Below are positions 1 through 12,408 of a stretch of DNA of 64,000 nucleotides, one piece after another (the first letter of the stretch is position 1; each line of letters begins with the position of its first letter). Source of the DNA: Omphalotus guepiniiformis (Eukaryota > Basidiomycota > Agaricomycetes > Agaricales > Omphalotaceae); assembly GCA_028554645.1 (NCBI GenBank), contig JAQOOI010000079.1:186001-250000 (forward strand), written 5' to 3'. Under the pieces are notes generated by a model that was not told the DNA's origin, ran no database searches, and worked only from the letters and a program-made list of their open reading frames with translations. The position numbers were made by a program, and so were the translations under genes.

Positions 1-1480
1 CCAGTCCCAAGGATTAATAGGAAAGGAACCCAAACCTGAGTTTATACCTTGAGGCGTTGGGCTCATGACAGGTGGACATGCTGGCGTGACTTAATGGGCC
101 CACGAACTCGAGTTGAAACCTCAACGTGGTGCACATAGTTTGACGAGGCTTTGGACCCGCTGCTTCCAAACATGGGAGCTGGGCGCTACTGCCTCGAGAG
201 CAGCGCAGTGAAATGGTACCAAGGCTTTTCATGTTACCTTACAATGCTCGAGAAGCTCAACACCGCAGAGAAAGAGGTGCAAAAGCTGGTTCAAGAGATA
301 TTAGACGCTAATATCTATGCAGAGTTTTACCCAATGGGATGGGTATCTGGATACCATGTTCACTCAGTACCAATTGACTACGCTTCTGCATACACTACCC
401 ATCTATCCTTGGAGAAATCTCTCTTGACAAAATCGCTAGGCTCGAGTGAGGCATAGCATCCATGTTCTGAGCATGAGGCCAGTGAGGCCAGTGTGCTTTG
501 TTGCCACTGGATTTCTGCCCCGATGCGGTGAATGTAGACACCCAGCTTGCGCGCTTCTGCTGCTGAAGCCTGGCTGGCTTTTTCACGGAGGCCATGCAAC
601 TGGACACTTGTAAAAGCTATTTTCGAAAGTAGAAGGTAGAGTGGATAAGTACCTGGCATTGGTATTCAATCATCGGACTTAATTCTCATCGCTTTGAATT
701 TGCAGAATAACCTGCTTTGTGTTTGCACGCAGCTGCTATTCCTTGATATCAGCTTATCTCAAGTAGTCCATCAAACAGGTTGTAGAGGCAAGTGCGGTCT
801 GTTCAACTACACATCAGCTTCACCAGCCCTGTGCAGCCAGGGAGCAATCAGCTGTTAGAGAAGCTGGAGGTTCCTTCCTTCTAGTCCACATTAAGCTTCG
901 GGAACCTTCGCAGGGCTCTTGTGTGACTATTCCTGGAAGGGATCAATGAATCAGTCTGGCGTCCATCTGGACCCCCAGATTCTCAAGCAATGAATGTGAG
1001 AAAAGGTTGACAAATTGTCAGTTCTGAAACCTTGTTTCTCGCTGTGGTGTTCAGACGTGCTGGCGACCAGCCGTCTCACCACCCCGCTGAGGTATGATAT
1101 GTGCTTGAGCCGACGCCACTGATGATGCTGGTGGCCAGAAGGGGCGAAAGGGTGATGAGTGATGAAGAAAAAAACACAGGGAACTAAATTTGTTAGTATC
1201 AGTGAGGGAGTCTGAAGTATTGTGCCTCGTCCTCCTCAGTGCACGCTCGATATGTGCTGCTCTTTGCTGGAAAAAGCAAGTTGCAAATGGCCATCGTATA
1301 TCACATTGAATATCAGCGACCTTTCGTTGCAGTTGGACATGCTCCCCATGCGTCGCGAAAGACACTTACCATACCAAATATCTGGCAACACTTGCCCGCG
1401 CCAACCTTTGGGACAGGTTTGTGCACGGTGATGAGAATGAAACAGGGAAATGAACTGCTAAAGGGCTAATGAACAAAAAC
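1..1480. other. no recognisable gene
   Basis: I see no convincing coding region here. The longest open frames are 70-105 codons, overlap each other on both strands and match nothing I know. The stretch has mixed composition and no clear repeat. It may be degenerate intergenic DNA or an old element remnant. Confidence 0.5.
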
Positions 1481-2460
1481 CCAAAAACAACCAAAACAAC
1501 CAAGTCACTCGAAAGGTGTGAGTCTGAGGGGGCGTTGTCAAAGGTTCCGCACGACCAAACTTATGGCTTCTTTATCAGAACTTTATATCTTTATCACAAG
1601 AACTTTATAGTTGAGCTTTTAAAATGCACTAAGGCAAAAAGTAGCACAAGATGGTTTTGAACAAGACAGGTGTTCACTGCACAATCACAACCAATTGACC
1701 ACAAGATCAAACAACCAATTCCAATAACACAACCAGTTCAATTCAACCAACAATGATCTTTATACAATATCGCAATAAACACTGGACTATAAACAGACCA
1801 AGGCAACTTTATGTTTTTGATAGGATTTCCCTTCACAGGCACGATTCACGTTATAAAGACAATCCCCAGTGACCCTGTGACTCTATGGTACTCTCCTGGA
1901 TTTTCTCTCTCCAAGTTACTGCCCTTTTATACATGCCAGTCCAAAATTAATAAAAACGGAAATTATAGCTAAACTGTCCTGTTTTATATATATACCTATA
2001 TCTGTGTACGTAGGTTGTAAGTATCTGTGTCAAGTATGTCCATTATTACTTGTTATAGATCTATTCTATGAGACAAACCTCAAAAATGCATTTTAATTCC
2101 ATTATTTTTATTGTGGGCAATATTCAGCCCCTTTATTTCATTTTTACGGATTTCCTTGACATTTCTCGGGCATCCGGGTTCCATAGAGTTAATCACCTGA
2201 TAGCAATTATACCCCTCAAAGTATCACATTGTTTTGTCAAAGGAACTCCTTCAATTCAGTAGTATTCCGAGAAATTTTACTGATTGAGTTTTTACACCTC
2301 CTAACCGGTTTCTTGTCAAGCAATTTTCACCGGACAATTAATCAAAGCAAATTTCCTTGATCAACTTTTGTTCCTGGCGATTAATTAAGGGGTAAGTACC
2401 CCAAAACTATTCTAGATCCATGTTTTCGACTCTATTTTGCGTTCTATCCATTTTTAGTTT
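1481..2460 (-). repeat. LTR-like remnant, reverse orientation
   Basis: The segment is AT-rich and non-coding. At 1531-1553 it carries, on the minus strand, the signature GTGCGGAACCTTTGACAACG that also occurs near the 3' end of the B LTR (20571-20594) and of the solo LTR in D (37831-37855). That suggests an old LTR of a B-related family lying in reverse. The borders are not visible and the extent given is a guess. Confidence 0.35.
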
Positions 2461-3124
2461 CCGCCGGGTTTTTAATCTTTATTGACTGGAGGAAGATGTT
2501 CCCCTAATAATTATATGATGCAATTGACATTGTGATGTCAGAGTTCTCGTTACGAGATTGGGTGAGTCTGATTCAACAGTGAATGGCTATTGAACAATTC
2601 TCTACATCACAACTGTACTGACTAGCCTAGAACCTTGATACACATGTTGTACCGTAGGTAATAGAACATGCTTTATTACTCAAATCACAACACATTTTGA
2701 TTGACAAGGCGGGCACCTTTCAACCCTCTATATCCCTCACTGCAAATGCCTAAAGTGATTAATCACCTAGCTTTTAATGCAGGTGCCGAAAATTGGCGCA
2801 TCAGCGGCCTTCCCAACAATACAGCAGATTCACTCGCAATGATGAATCATCACCTCTCAACGATGATGGCCCGGTACCGAGGCTACAACTTAATTAGGTC
2901 TCATCACTGAGCTCTATCGAAATACGAGCCTGTCATGATTGCTGCCGCTGTACATCCTTTGCGTCAACTAAACTCTTTTCCAATCCATACCAAAGGATGT
3001 TCTTGGCCATTGGGTAGAGCAGGTCGGCAGGCCGTGTGCAACTGTGAGTTCAACCTCCCACACTCGGCCCTTTTTTTCCTTTGTCCCCGCCCTTTCTTCC
3101 TTTAAATGATGTAAATCACTCGTT
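2461..3124. other. no recognisable gene
   Basis: No supported gene or element end is seen. A tRNA-like stretch near 2998-3065 was considered and rejected. Confidence 0.4.
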
Positions 3125-3545
3125 GCAATTCACATCGAGAGCCATGGACATCCACTGTGAATGTCCATGGCTGTTTAACAGTGGGCATGGATGTCCTTGA
3201 TGGATGTCTACTGCACCTGGATGTCCTTGATGCTTGTCCATGGTTGGAAGTCCAGTGATGTGGGAAGGTCAAGAGGGATGTCCAGGCTCCATGGATGTCC
3301 AGGGTGGATGTCCAGTATGGATGAATGTCTATAATGGATGTCCATGGTGATCACCAGCACACGTGGATGTCCTTGATGATGTGAAGCACACATGAATGTC
3401 CATGATGGATGTCCAGGTATATGGATGTCCATGGTGGATGTCCAGTGTACACTGGATGTCCTTGATGGATGTCCATGTTGGAGGTGCAGGGCTCTTGGAT
3501 GTCCTTGATGGATGTCCAGGATACACATGATGGATGTTCACAGTG
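3125..3545. repeat. minisatellite with core GGATGTCC
   Basis: About 400 bp are built from variants of (A)TGGATGTCC separated by short variable spacers such as TTGATGGATGTCC, ATGGTGGATGTCC and AGTGTACACTGG. The unit length varies, so this is a degenerate tandem array and not a clean satellite. Overlapping open frames on the minus strand rich in DIHQGHP-type repeats are a by-product of the array and are not annotated as genes. Confidence 0.9.
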
Positions 3546-3740
3546 AAATATCATTAGTTACAGTGTATTCCTTTATTTTGGGAGTGATTGCATATAGCAC
3601 CCTGTTTCTACTGTCTCACTGTGTCACCTGCAGGTGGGCTTAAGTGTTATTCAATGAATAGCTTAGGAGATTGAGCTAGTGAAGTTAAGTATGAAGTACA
3701 TAACATCAAATACAATGAGAAAACACCCCAGGGACCCAGG

Positions 3741-3812
3741 ATGGACATCCCTAGGAGGTCCCCTGAGACCCCTGTCACACATGGACATCCACCTTGGACA
3801 TCCACAATGTTT
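3741..3812 (-). repeat. minisatellite core in reverse orientation
   Basis: Three or four copies of GGACATCC, the reverse complement of the core of the array at 3125-3545, lie 200 bp beyond it. The array therefore has a small inverted satellite patch. Confidence 0.6.
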
Positions 3813-4506
3813 GGGCCAAAAATGTCCCAGGGATGTAGCTCTACTTAGGAGGGTTTAGTCACCTCATAATGTAGCCTAAGTTGGGGGTATTTGGGGCTGC
3901 CTGAAGTGGCTATGGGGTCTAGATGTCAGAATAGGAGAATATATGGAAGCCTGACGGGATAAACAACTGGAAAATGCCCTCGGCGCCCCTATAAGTACAC
4001 TGTAAAACAGTTACGAAGATGAATAATAACAAAATGCATAGGAGTAGTTCGTTTAGAATGGCTCAAGTGCATGATAAGAAGGGTCTAGATGTACCAAAAA
4101 CATCACTAAAATATAATACTTACACATATATACCCAAGAACTGCACATAATTACCCTCTAGACGTGCCTACCTACCCAACTCAGTCATATTGTTTCTGTT
4201 TATATTCATTTTATACTCGATTTTATCTCTCTGTTTATTTTACTTACTCCACTCAGTTTTCTATCTATTTATGAAATACTTACAAGCAGTAGAGTACATA
4301 TACTGTCATGTATAGGGTCGAGCACCCCAGGTTACGACTGCCAGCCAAATTGGAGAACTTTATGTATCTTCTAGAGTGTTAAATCACAGAAGGCCTCTTG
4401 ATTGTGAACATCAGGCCCCAGTTCTTCGGGCTGGTAGAGGCAGACTATTAGGAATTGCAGTGCTTTAATAGAGTGCTAAATATCTGAACATCTGTTGTGT
4501 TTGAAC

Positions 4507-4547
4507 TGTCTGTCTGTCTGTCTGTCTGTCTGTGTCTGTCTGTCTGT
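4507..4547. repeat. TGTC microsatellite
   Basis: About ten TGTC units in a row, interrupted once by an extra TG. It lies in the putative LTR or leader of element A. Confidence 0.95.
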
Positions 4548-4642
4548 TTTGCTGTTTCTGGTGCTCATCGACGGGTCTAGACGGTGATCTTTCAGTTCAG
4601 TTAGTCTTTCCTACAGTCTAGCTCGACTTTAGTCAGTTTTCT

Positions 4643-4670
4643 GTGTGTGGAATCTTTGCCAACGCCAGAC
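4643..4670 (+). other. conserved LTR signature
   Basis: The sequence GTGTGGAATCTTTGCCAACG followed by CCAGAC closely matches the signature 83-106 nt before the 3' end of the 1844-bp B LTR (20571-20594). It also occurs in reverse at 37831-37855 and 1531-1553. Conservation across otherwise dissimilar LTRs suggests a functional RNA or processing element. The function is unknown. Confidence 0.6.
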
Positions 4671-5394
4671 TACACTTGCTTTTACAAGGCAACCTTTGAG
4701 TCTAGACAAGTTCCTACATCTTAGAGTGCTCATTTTGCTGCTATTACCGTTTGTAAAAAAAATGTTGCAATTTAGTCTAATTGTACAGATGGAAAGGTGC
4801 CACAATGCTTGCCTGTCTGCCCAGCCTTTTCTCCTTCCATTGTCAATGAACTCTCTTTGTTTTGGCGGGAAGGGTTGAACAAATTGTTTGCATCTGTGAA
4901 GAGAAGTTGTAGCCCAGACATCATGATTTAGACACAGAAATGTGCACCCGTCCTTGACACAGCTTCGTTGAGATGACTTTGCTCCTGTAACGCATATGGC
5001 TGTTACTGGGTAGATTACTTAATCATCTATCTTTTGAACTCTTACTCTTACTACGCTCATACTACGACTACTGTTTTTACTATACCTCGTGCCAATTATA
5101 AAGCACTGACTGGTTACTTGTCGAGTGAGCTGGTGAGAGACCCCTTACACATTTTTTTAACCTCAGATATTGTCCACAAGGACAAGTACTAACAGTATTG
5201 AGTTCGAGTTTTTCGACCTCATAGATTTCATTTCCGGGTAACGAATTGCGAAGATTCGTGCTCAACACACCCGCTCGTATAGTAGACGGCTCGCCGTTGA
5301 AGCGCAGGAGCTTCCCTTTGCTGCCGAAACTTCATTTTCCCCCCAATCGAATTCACACCCGTTTGGACAGTTACCACCAAACCATCGAAAGGAT

Positions 5395-7002
5395 ATGTCT
5401 TCTACATCGACAGCAAAACCCGCAGCCACCCCTTCTGCTCGATATCAGCTACCAAAGTCGAGGAATCGAACATCACCGCGTGGTTCGGACATAGGAAGTA
5501 GTGGTGGAAATATGTCGCCGTCGTCTCGAATCCCAGGAGGATTCAGAGCTGAGACATTGCGAGGATTTCGTGGCCATGCTGAGAGCATGGAGGGTGAACG
5601 GATATATGGGTATGAGGAGATGAGAAGAGAGATGACGCCTGAGCTGTCATCCACACCGAATAGGAATGCGAAAGGAAAGGCTAGGGCTATGAATCCATCT
5701 GACAGTGAGATGGGAGCAGACGTACCTTTTAGGGATAATACACATTATTCTCCCCATACTGCTGAAGAAGCTGGTGACGACGTGTTGCCCGACGACTCTG
5801 TATCACAATCCGCAGGAGGTGCAAAAGCACCGGCTGAGCAGGCACCAGGTGTACCCGGCAGGAGTCCGTCTAATGTATCCATGACAACTAGCGTCAATCG
5901 TGCCATGCAGTACCAGCATGACCTCCGTCGATGTGTAGCTCTTCAAATGCTACGATTGAATGACCTTCTCAATAGCAGTATAACCTCAATTAGTGATCAG
6001 AAGATCATGTTCGATGGAGCCATGGGGTATGATCCTACTTTTCCAGAAATGAGAGTTGATTCAGCAACCATAGATACTGAGCTGCTTGAAGCATGCTGTC
6101 GAGCATACCCACTGGTATTTCCATCCCGTGAACCTGAAGTTCGCAGTCATTGTCAACGGAGGAACCGTCATCAAGACGGCAATAACCCTGACACTCTACC
6201 GCGAGCGCATACCGCATCGGGCATGCATCAGTCTCAACCTGGACACGAGCGGAGGCATCGAGATACCCCTCATGGGCCAGGTCAACGAAATTTATCCCCT
6301 TCTCCTTATGACCCTTCAGCGTATAGAAGGTATGGTAATGGTACCGGTGGAGGAGGTGGAGGAGGCCCTCCGGGAGGTTCACCCAACCCAGGTAGTGGTG
6401 GTGGTGATGGAAATAGTGATGGGCCTAACAATGGCAGGCGAGATCGCACACCGTATATGCAAAATCGCTATAATTCAGAAGACCCAAATGCGAATATTGA
6501 GGAAGTTTATATGTATGACCCCACTCCTCGAAGTGAGGATGAGGTATTACGTGCGTCCTTCCATCATTATGAACAAATGATTATGTTCTATTTATATGGT
6601 CCACCTACGAACCTTACTTCAGCTGCTCAAAAGGCAGTATTACAGAACGTTCCGAAACCGCATAAGTACGGAGGTAGTACTGATTACGTCAAGTTCGATG
6701 ATTGGTTTTCTGAACTCATTCAGTGGATGAATGTTGCAGATCAATGTGGTTCACCAACGAGATTCAGTGAATCACAGGGTGTATATGTACTGTCAGCTGT
6801 AGATCTGACTAGAACTAATACGTTGGCTTCATTCCTAGAAGGGGAAGCTCTTCGTTGGTTCCGAGAGGAGGTACAGCGAGTGCCGGATGGGTTTGCACTG
6901 AACCCGGACCCATTGGCTTATCGGTGGACATTCATGCAAGTTGTGAATGGACTCTATCAATGTTTTATTCACGAAGCTTCAATTTCTCAGATATCTGATT
7001 GA
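5395..7002 (+). pseudogene. Gag of element A, N-terminal part
   Basis: This is the Gag structural protein of element A, expected to form cytoplasmic particles. The ATG at 5395 is a normal start, and the first 160 residues are Ser/Pro/Arg-rich. A Gly-rich linker near residues 317-345 precedes the capsid region. From about residue 410 a Ty3-type capsid is visible, with KYGG, FDDWFSELIQWM, FLEGEALRWF and a Trp/Tyr-rich helix segment, where retrotransposon Gag proteins have their helical core. The frame meets TGA at 7000-7002 and continues without shift, so the stop looks like a point mutation. The downstream piece carries the end of the capsid and the nucleocapsid. Confidence 0.8.
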
Positions 7003-7044
7003 TTCTACGATGTAACCTATTCTCGTAACAAGGGAATAAAAAGT

Positions 7045-8664
7045 ATGTTCAGTGAGCTACACCGTTGGGCTGTGTGTATGCCCATACCCCCAGATTTGTA
7101 TACCTTCAAGAAACGGATACTAGTGCTGGTTCCACCGGCAATGTGTGACGATATGACCCGCATAGAGAAGGTTACGGCGGAGTGTTCGACTGTAAATGAG
7201 ATAATGCAAGCGGGAATTGCTTGCGAACGCAGTGACCGCACAGGGAAGTATTATGCTACTGCCCGAAATGCTGCGGAGCAAAGTCAGTGTTCAATGAAAG
7301 TTTTGAATCGGGAAAGTAACCACACTAACCCAACCAAGGAGAGACGATCTCAGTCCCCTCCAAAATGTCTTCAGATTGTTGAACGTCGAAGGTACCAGGT
7401 AATGGACCATGCCCAAGTACGGAAGAATGAAAACAAACCTGACAAACGACCAGATCCAGAGAACCCCGCGGCATCATCAGGAGATGGTAAGCGACCGGTA
7501 GGGGTATGCTTCGCATGTGGGAAACCTGGGCACTATCGTGGATCCCCGTTATGCCCTGAGAATAAGGATGGTCAGAGACCAACCAACTTCCGCCCAAAAG
7601 CAAAGCTGTATTGCATTGCAGAGGAAATTGTCGAAAAGGGCGAACGGTTATACCGATTAGAAGAATCATTAGATGATGATAATGAACGTCAGTCTAGTTC
7701 CGATGATGAGATTTGGGCACGGTATGAGCACCCATCAGATGACGAATTGTCGGAGGATCAGAAGGATGAACACGATCCATGGGGAGGTTCACAGTACGAT
7801 AGCGATGCTGCTGATGAACCATATATGGTACAAGAGGATGTGACTGAGGAACGTATGGGCATGATAGCAGACATGAGCTTATCCGAAGAAGAAGACAGTG
7901 ATGAGGACATGGTGGATGGCTACGAAACAGCTTCTGAACCCGAATTGATAGACTCCAATTCAGAGAAATCCGACGACGAGGTTGTGGAGGATGTTTATAC
8001 ATTGAATTACACTGAATTCATTAGGACCATGAGCAATGCTGAGAATAATGGATATAAAGCTACATTACCTGCACAACCACGGAAGTTTTCTCAAATTGGT
8101 TCTCGACCTATTCGCACACCGGACGAGAATCGTTGTCTGAGTGCATTTGTAGAAATCAATGGTGTTCAGGCATTCACCTTGTTCGATAGCGGAAGTACTG
8201 CTGACGCTGTAAGCCCCGACTTTGCTCGAATAGCCCATTTGAAGGTATTCCAGTTGGAAAACCCAGTCACACTGCAACTAGGAACGAAAGGCAGCCGTTC
8301 TCGTATACTCCACGGTGCAATATCACCATATCGTTTGACCGTTGACAAATCGGCTATAGTGGATGCGTCTGATTATTTTGACATAGCTAACGTTGACCGA
8401 TATGATGCTGTTTTTGGCACTGTTTTTATGCGGAAACATGGTATTCTACTAGACTTTGAGAAAGACGTCATCAGAATGAAAGGCAGTACCATAAAAACCC
8501 TCACCGAAGGAGAGGAAAAGGGTGAAGTTGCACGTCGGTATGCTAAAAATGTCTCATTGACATTTGTTCTTAAAGAGGGGGAGGAGTTACCCATAAAACC
8601 TAGACCTAAAAAGTATGGGCTAAGTAAACCGGGAAAAACTCGAGTGGAAAAAACCTCACCTTGA
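7045..8664 (+). pseudogene. Gag C-terminus and protease of element A
   Basis: The frame continues from the preceding piece after the TGA at 7000; 7045 is merely the next ATG. It begins with the end of the capsid (PIPPDLYTFKKRI). Near 7507-7554 there is a zinc-knuckle-like CFACGKPGHYRGSPLC, where the last spacing is longer than the usual CX2CX4HX4C. A strongly acidic linker follows (7660-8000), with many Asp-Asp and Glu-Glu pairs. The aspartic protease follows with active-site DSGST at about 8184-8198 and a later YDAVFGTVFMRKHG segment, the usual position of the second conserved protease block. The piece ends at TGA 8662-8664. Confidence 0.8.
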
Positions 8665-8802
8665 CTGTATGAAGGTGCAAAACCGGCACGTTCGGATCGT
8701 GCATCACCACCATGGTTGAGATATGGTGTCACTATTGATGATGAATTGGATGAGGAGATAAATAAGGACCGTGTGTCTCTAAATTGACAATTACCGGTAT
8801 TA

Positions 8803-9750
8803 TTGGACCCTAAAGATGAGGTGTCATTGGATGACATTGAGGCACTAATAGAGGAAGTCACAACAGGATCATTTTCTGATCCTAACTATAATTCTCGCCT
8901 TCATGAAGTGGGTGAAGTAGTAGAGGAATTTTGTCAAGTAAGGTTTGCCAATGTAGCAAACTCTAACAGAGACTCAACGTCGAAACCGTTACCTGATGTA
9001 ATGAAGACCTTAGACGCGACTTCAGAGCGATTCAAAGAACGGATTCGAAACAACTCACCATTATTGAATCAACGGGTATACACGGATAAGGATATACCAA
9101 GGCTTCGTGAACAATGGTTGGAGAGCTGCAAGGATATTATGAGTGGTGTCCCAGAAGAAATGCCGCCCTGGCGAGAAGTAAACCATACCATTCCTCTTAT
9201 AAACCTAGATCAGAAGTACCGCTATTACATGCCTCGGTGCCCTGATTCACTGCGTCAACAGCTATCTGAAAAGATAGCAAGGTACGTGCGAGCTGGTTGG
9301 TGGAAACCAATGACTTCCCAACAAGCAGCTCCCATGTTATGTCTCCCCAAGAAGGATGGGACACTTCGCGTCACCATTGACTGCCGTGAACGTAACACCA
9401 ATACAGTTAGAGACGTTACACCACTGCCTGACCAGGATACCTTGCGTATGGATGTGGCAAGGAAGAAGCTCCGGTCCAAGATTGACTTGTCAGATGCCTA
9501 TGAACAAGTGCGTATCGTAGCCGACGATGTATGGAAAACTGCGTTTGCAACAGTCAGTGGTACCTTTGTGAGTAATACAATGCAGCAAGGAGACTGTAAC
9601 GCACCTTCGACGTTCCAGCGACTAATGAACACAATATTTCGGGATTACATTGGTGTTTTCATGCATGTTTATCTGGATGATATATTTGTGTTTAGCGATA
9701 CAATAGAGGAACACGAGAAGCACTTAGGCCTTGTGTTTGACAAGCTCTGA
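8803..9750 (+). pseudogene. reverse transcriptase of element A
   Basis: The RT domain makes element cDNA from RNA. It is in the same frame as the protease, after TGA codons at 8662 and 8785. Conserved RT blocks are visible: LPKKDGTLRVTIDCRERN, then SKIDLSDAYEQVRI with the first catalytic Asp, then QQGDCNAPSTFQRLM, then YLDDIFVFS with the catalytic Asp pair. The catalytic residues look intact. The piece ends FDKL-TGA-EQHLFLK; relatives have Arg at such a position (FDKLREQ), so the TGA probably arose from CGA. Confidence 0.88.
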
Positions 9751-9759
9751 GAACAGCAT

Positions 9760-11126
9760 TTGTTCCTGAAGGCTAGTAAGGTACAATTGTATGCTGAAGT
9801 GATGGATTGCTTGGGCCATGCCATTGATAGAGGTCTCCATGCAGACACTGATAAACTAGAGAAAATACGGAACTGGCGTCAGCCCAGATCATACAACAAT
9901 GTTCAGAAATTCTTAGGATTGGTGAATTACCTTGCCCATTTCCTTCCTGACATATCATCGTACACTACACCACTTTCGGAGATGTCCCGAAATGATCAAC
10001 CATTCTTTTGGCGACCTATTCATGATACATGTTTCCAACATATCAAGGATTTGTGCTGCCGTACTCCAATATCACGACCGATCGACCCTCGGAGAGACAC
10101 TTCAATCTGGGTGGTTTGCGATGCTTTAGTATCGGGAGTTGGGGCTGTCTACGGGCAAGGTGACTCGTGGCAAACATGTCGACCTGCAGGATTTATGTCC
10201 CGTAAATTCACGGATGCTCAACGAAACTATCAAGTGTTTGAATGTGAGATGCTTGCGATATTAGAAGTGCTTCTGAAGTGGGAAGACAAATTAATAGGAT
10301 ATAAGATCCATATTGTTACAGATCACGAAGCACTCACGTTCTTCCAGACTCAACGTCGTCTGTCCAGCCGACAAATGCGATGGATGGAATATCTGAGTAG
10401 ATTTGACTTAGACATAACATACGTAAAAGGGGTGACCAACCGGGTCGCTGATGTGCTATCTCATTATTATGAGAGTGACGCCGTAGATGAGAGACATGCC
10501 CCGAGAGAGTATGTCCATGCTGACATACGGCTGGATAAATTAGGCGAGGATTTACCTATTGGACGACGCAGTGAGTTCGTGAACATGGTTGAGCAATTAC
10601 GAACCCAACGTGAGGCTCAAGACATCATTGAGGAACGTGACCGAGAGGCCGCGGAGCTAGAGACGTTCCGAGAGCCTGACTCATTAACACCTACAGGGAT
10701 TGGTGAAAATCCAACTGTATCAGATTCTCAGATGCCTAAGGGTGCTGGAAAGGCCCCCTATGAAGTGCTAAAAAATGAGGACACCTTTATAAATGACATA
10801 AAGGCTGGGTACTTACACGACACACTATTCAGTAAGATTATTGCAAAGCCATCCGAACACCCGCGGTTTGAGGTGGTGGACGGTCTCATATGGACAACAA
10901 ATCTAGCCGATACAAAGGTAGTATGTATCCCACAGTCTTTGAAAGGATCATTGTCGTTGCGGGGTACAATCCTGGAACAAGCTCATCAGACAGTAGGACA
11001 CTTTGGGCCACAACGCACCGCCGATTATGTTCGTCGATGGTATTGGTGGCCGAAGATTCATGGCATGTGTGAAAAATTCTGTAAAACTTGTGAGTTTTGC
11101 CATAGAGCCAAAGGAAATTATCGCGC
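9760..11126 (+). pseudogene. RT connection, RNase H and integrase N-terminus of element A
   Basis: The frame continues from RT after the TGA at 9748. The thumb block (FLGLVNYLAHFLPD) is followed by RNase H with Asp in WVVCDAL, Glu in FECEMLAILE, Asp in VTDHEAL and Asp in NRVADVLSH. After a variable linker comes the integrase zinc domain: His-x3-His in HQTVGH and the CKTCEFC cysteines, with YWWPKIHG between. The DDE catalytic core and C-terminal domain are missing because the frame is cut at 11126 by the LTR of B. Apparent codons after 11126 are LTR sequence. Confidence 0.88.
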
Positions 11127-11871
11127 TGTTGCGTCAAAAAGCCTTTCAGTACTGAAATCTATCAGATTGAAGTAAATATGGAATGTTCAAGCATTGGAAA
11201 CTGAACATAAAGGACTAGAGTCACCCCAGACTGCTAGTTAAGACATGAAACATACTTGTACTCACAATACCTAAGTGTAGTGTTTGCTACAGTACTGAAT
11301 CTGGTACTAAGCAACTGTGACCAATGGGTTATACAAAGAGATACTAGTTATGCCTCTCCAGATGTGTTGGAATTCCAATGTTCCATACCAGATTGAGTTG
11401 GTCAGACCCACCCTCTAATAACTAGAGACTCTACCAAGTGTTGTTGACTGTAATCCAAGGGGTTGATGGATTTTCACTTCAATTGAACAACTATCTAAGT
11501 CCTTTGGACTGATCAAAAGTTCCAGCTGGTCTTGCTAACTAAGTTGGCACTATAAGATTGAATGCTGAGAATATGGGCAATCTTGAAGATTGTATTACCA
11601 GAGAAATATTGTACATTGAGTACTATGTGGATATAATGTCACTGAGATGAAATGCCAATCTGTGTAATAAGGGAAGTAGATTCAAAAGTTACATCTGCAC
11701 AAATGAGTTAGATACTCAATACTCATGCTGGAAGGAGTTAGATACTGAAAATGAGTATCTCTCTGGATCTGAGTATCTCTCTGAAATTCAGTAACCCTCT
11801 GAACTTGATGAAAGACAAAGGCGCTCTAATTGGAGGTCTTGGACGAAACTATGGGATAGAATACTGTCCTA
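11127..11871 (+). repeat. 5' LTR of element B, first part
   Basis: It begins TGTTGCGTC and is collinear with 33517-34260, then breaks off at the TA duplicated by the inserted DNA transposon. It carries several GTTAGATACT and GAGTATCTCTCT motifs (for example 11708 and 11738), which recur in the introns of the antisense genes of B. Confidence 0.95.
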
Positions 11872-12408
11872 CACCGTAAAAAATATTTGACCTTGGGAAA
11901 ATACCACACGCGGGAGATATGTTAGGTATTGGGCTCATAGTAAACCGACATGATGGCGTAGGCCAATATTACCCTAGTCCTAGAATCAATTTTATCCCAA
12001 TTTGAGGTGTGATGTTTTTTTGGCATTGTAATACTATGTTGTTGTAATGTGGCCCAAGACACCAAGTTGATGTCAGGCATCTGCCTCTGAAGATCCAAAA
12101 CTTTTTGTTCCTCAGATTGTATTTTAAACATTGTATGCATAGGTCAAGAGGTATTAGTTCAATGTAGTTGTAGGTATTCTGTAAATGCAAGATTGTGTGC
12201 CATAGAAATGTCGTCGTCGACATTCAATTCATCACCAATATTTTGGCAATCAACCGCAATATTAGACTGTTTCTTGTCGTTGTCTGTGATGTATCTCAAC
12301 ACTTGGTGTAGACAAGAAAACGATATTTCAATACATATACATTCAAGATCACAATGTACAAAATACAGGCACTCCTTCAACATTATATTTACATATGCCA
12401 TCGACCCT

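Larger units (their letters stand above)
3813..5394 (+). other. probable 5' LTR and leader of element A
   Basis: No gene is seen. The stretch precedes the gag frame of element A and holds the LTR signature at 4643-4670 in the same orientation as A, so it is likely A's 5' LTR plus untranslated leader. I could not fix the LTR ends or a primer-binding site. A TGTC microsatellite lies inside it. Confidence 0.45.
5395..11126 (+). mobile_element. element A: degenerate Ty3/gypsy retrotransposon, 3' truncated
   Basis: All coding pieces (5395-7002, 7003-8664, 8803-9750, 9760-11126) lie in one reading frame, interrupted only by TGA codons at 7000, 8662, 8785 and 9748. The order is Gag, zinc knuckle, protease, RT, RNase H, integrase, as in Ty3/gypsy elements. 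The frame stops inside the integrase at 11126, where the LTR of element B starts. The rest of the integrase and the 3' LTR are absent. The intact ancestor would have made a single Gag-Pol polyprotein. Confidence 0.9.

Noticed and set aside
378..659. 93-codon minus-strand ORF near the window start
   Set aside because: No known domain, overlapping alternative frames and no splice context. Not enough to call a gene.
2998..3065. tRNA-like or SINE-head-like stretch (GGGTAGAGCA, later GAGTTCAACCTC, then poly-T)
   Set aside because: The A-box and B-box resemblance is partial, the T-stem does not pair properly and no acceptor stem forms.
3208..3554. Overlapping 67-106 codon ORFs rich in DIHQGHP repeats
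   Set aside because: A by-product of the GGATGTCC minisatellite, open in several frames at once.
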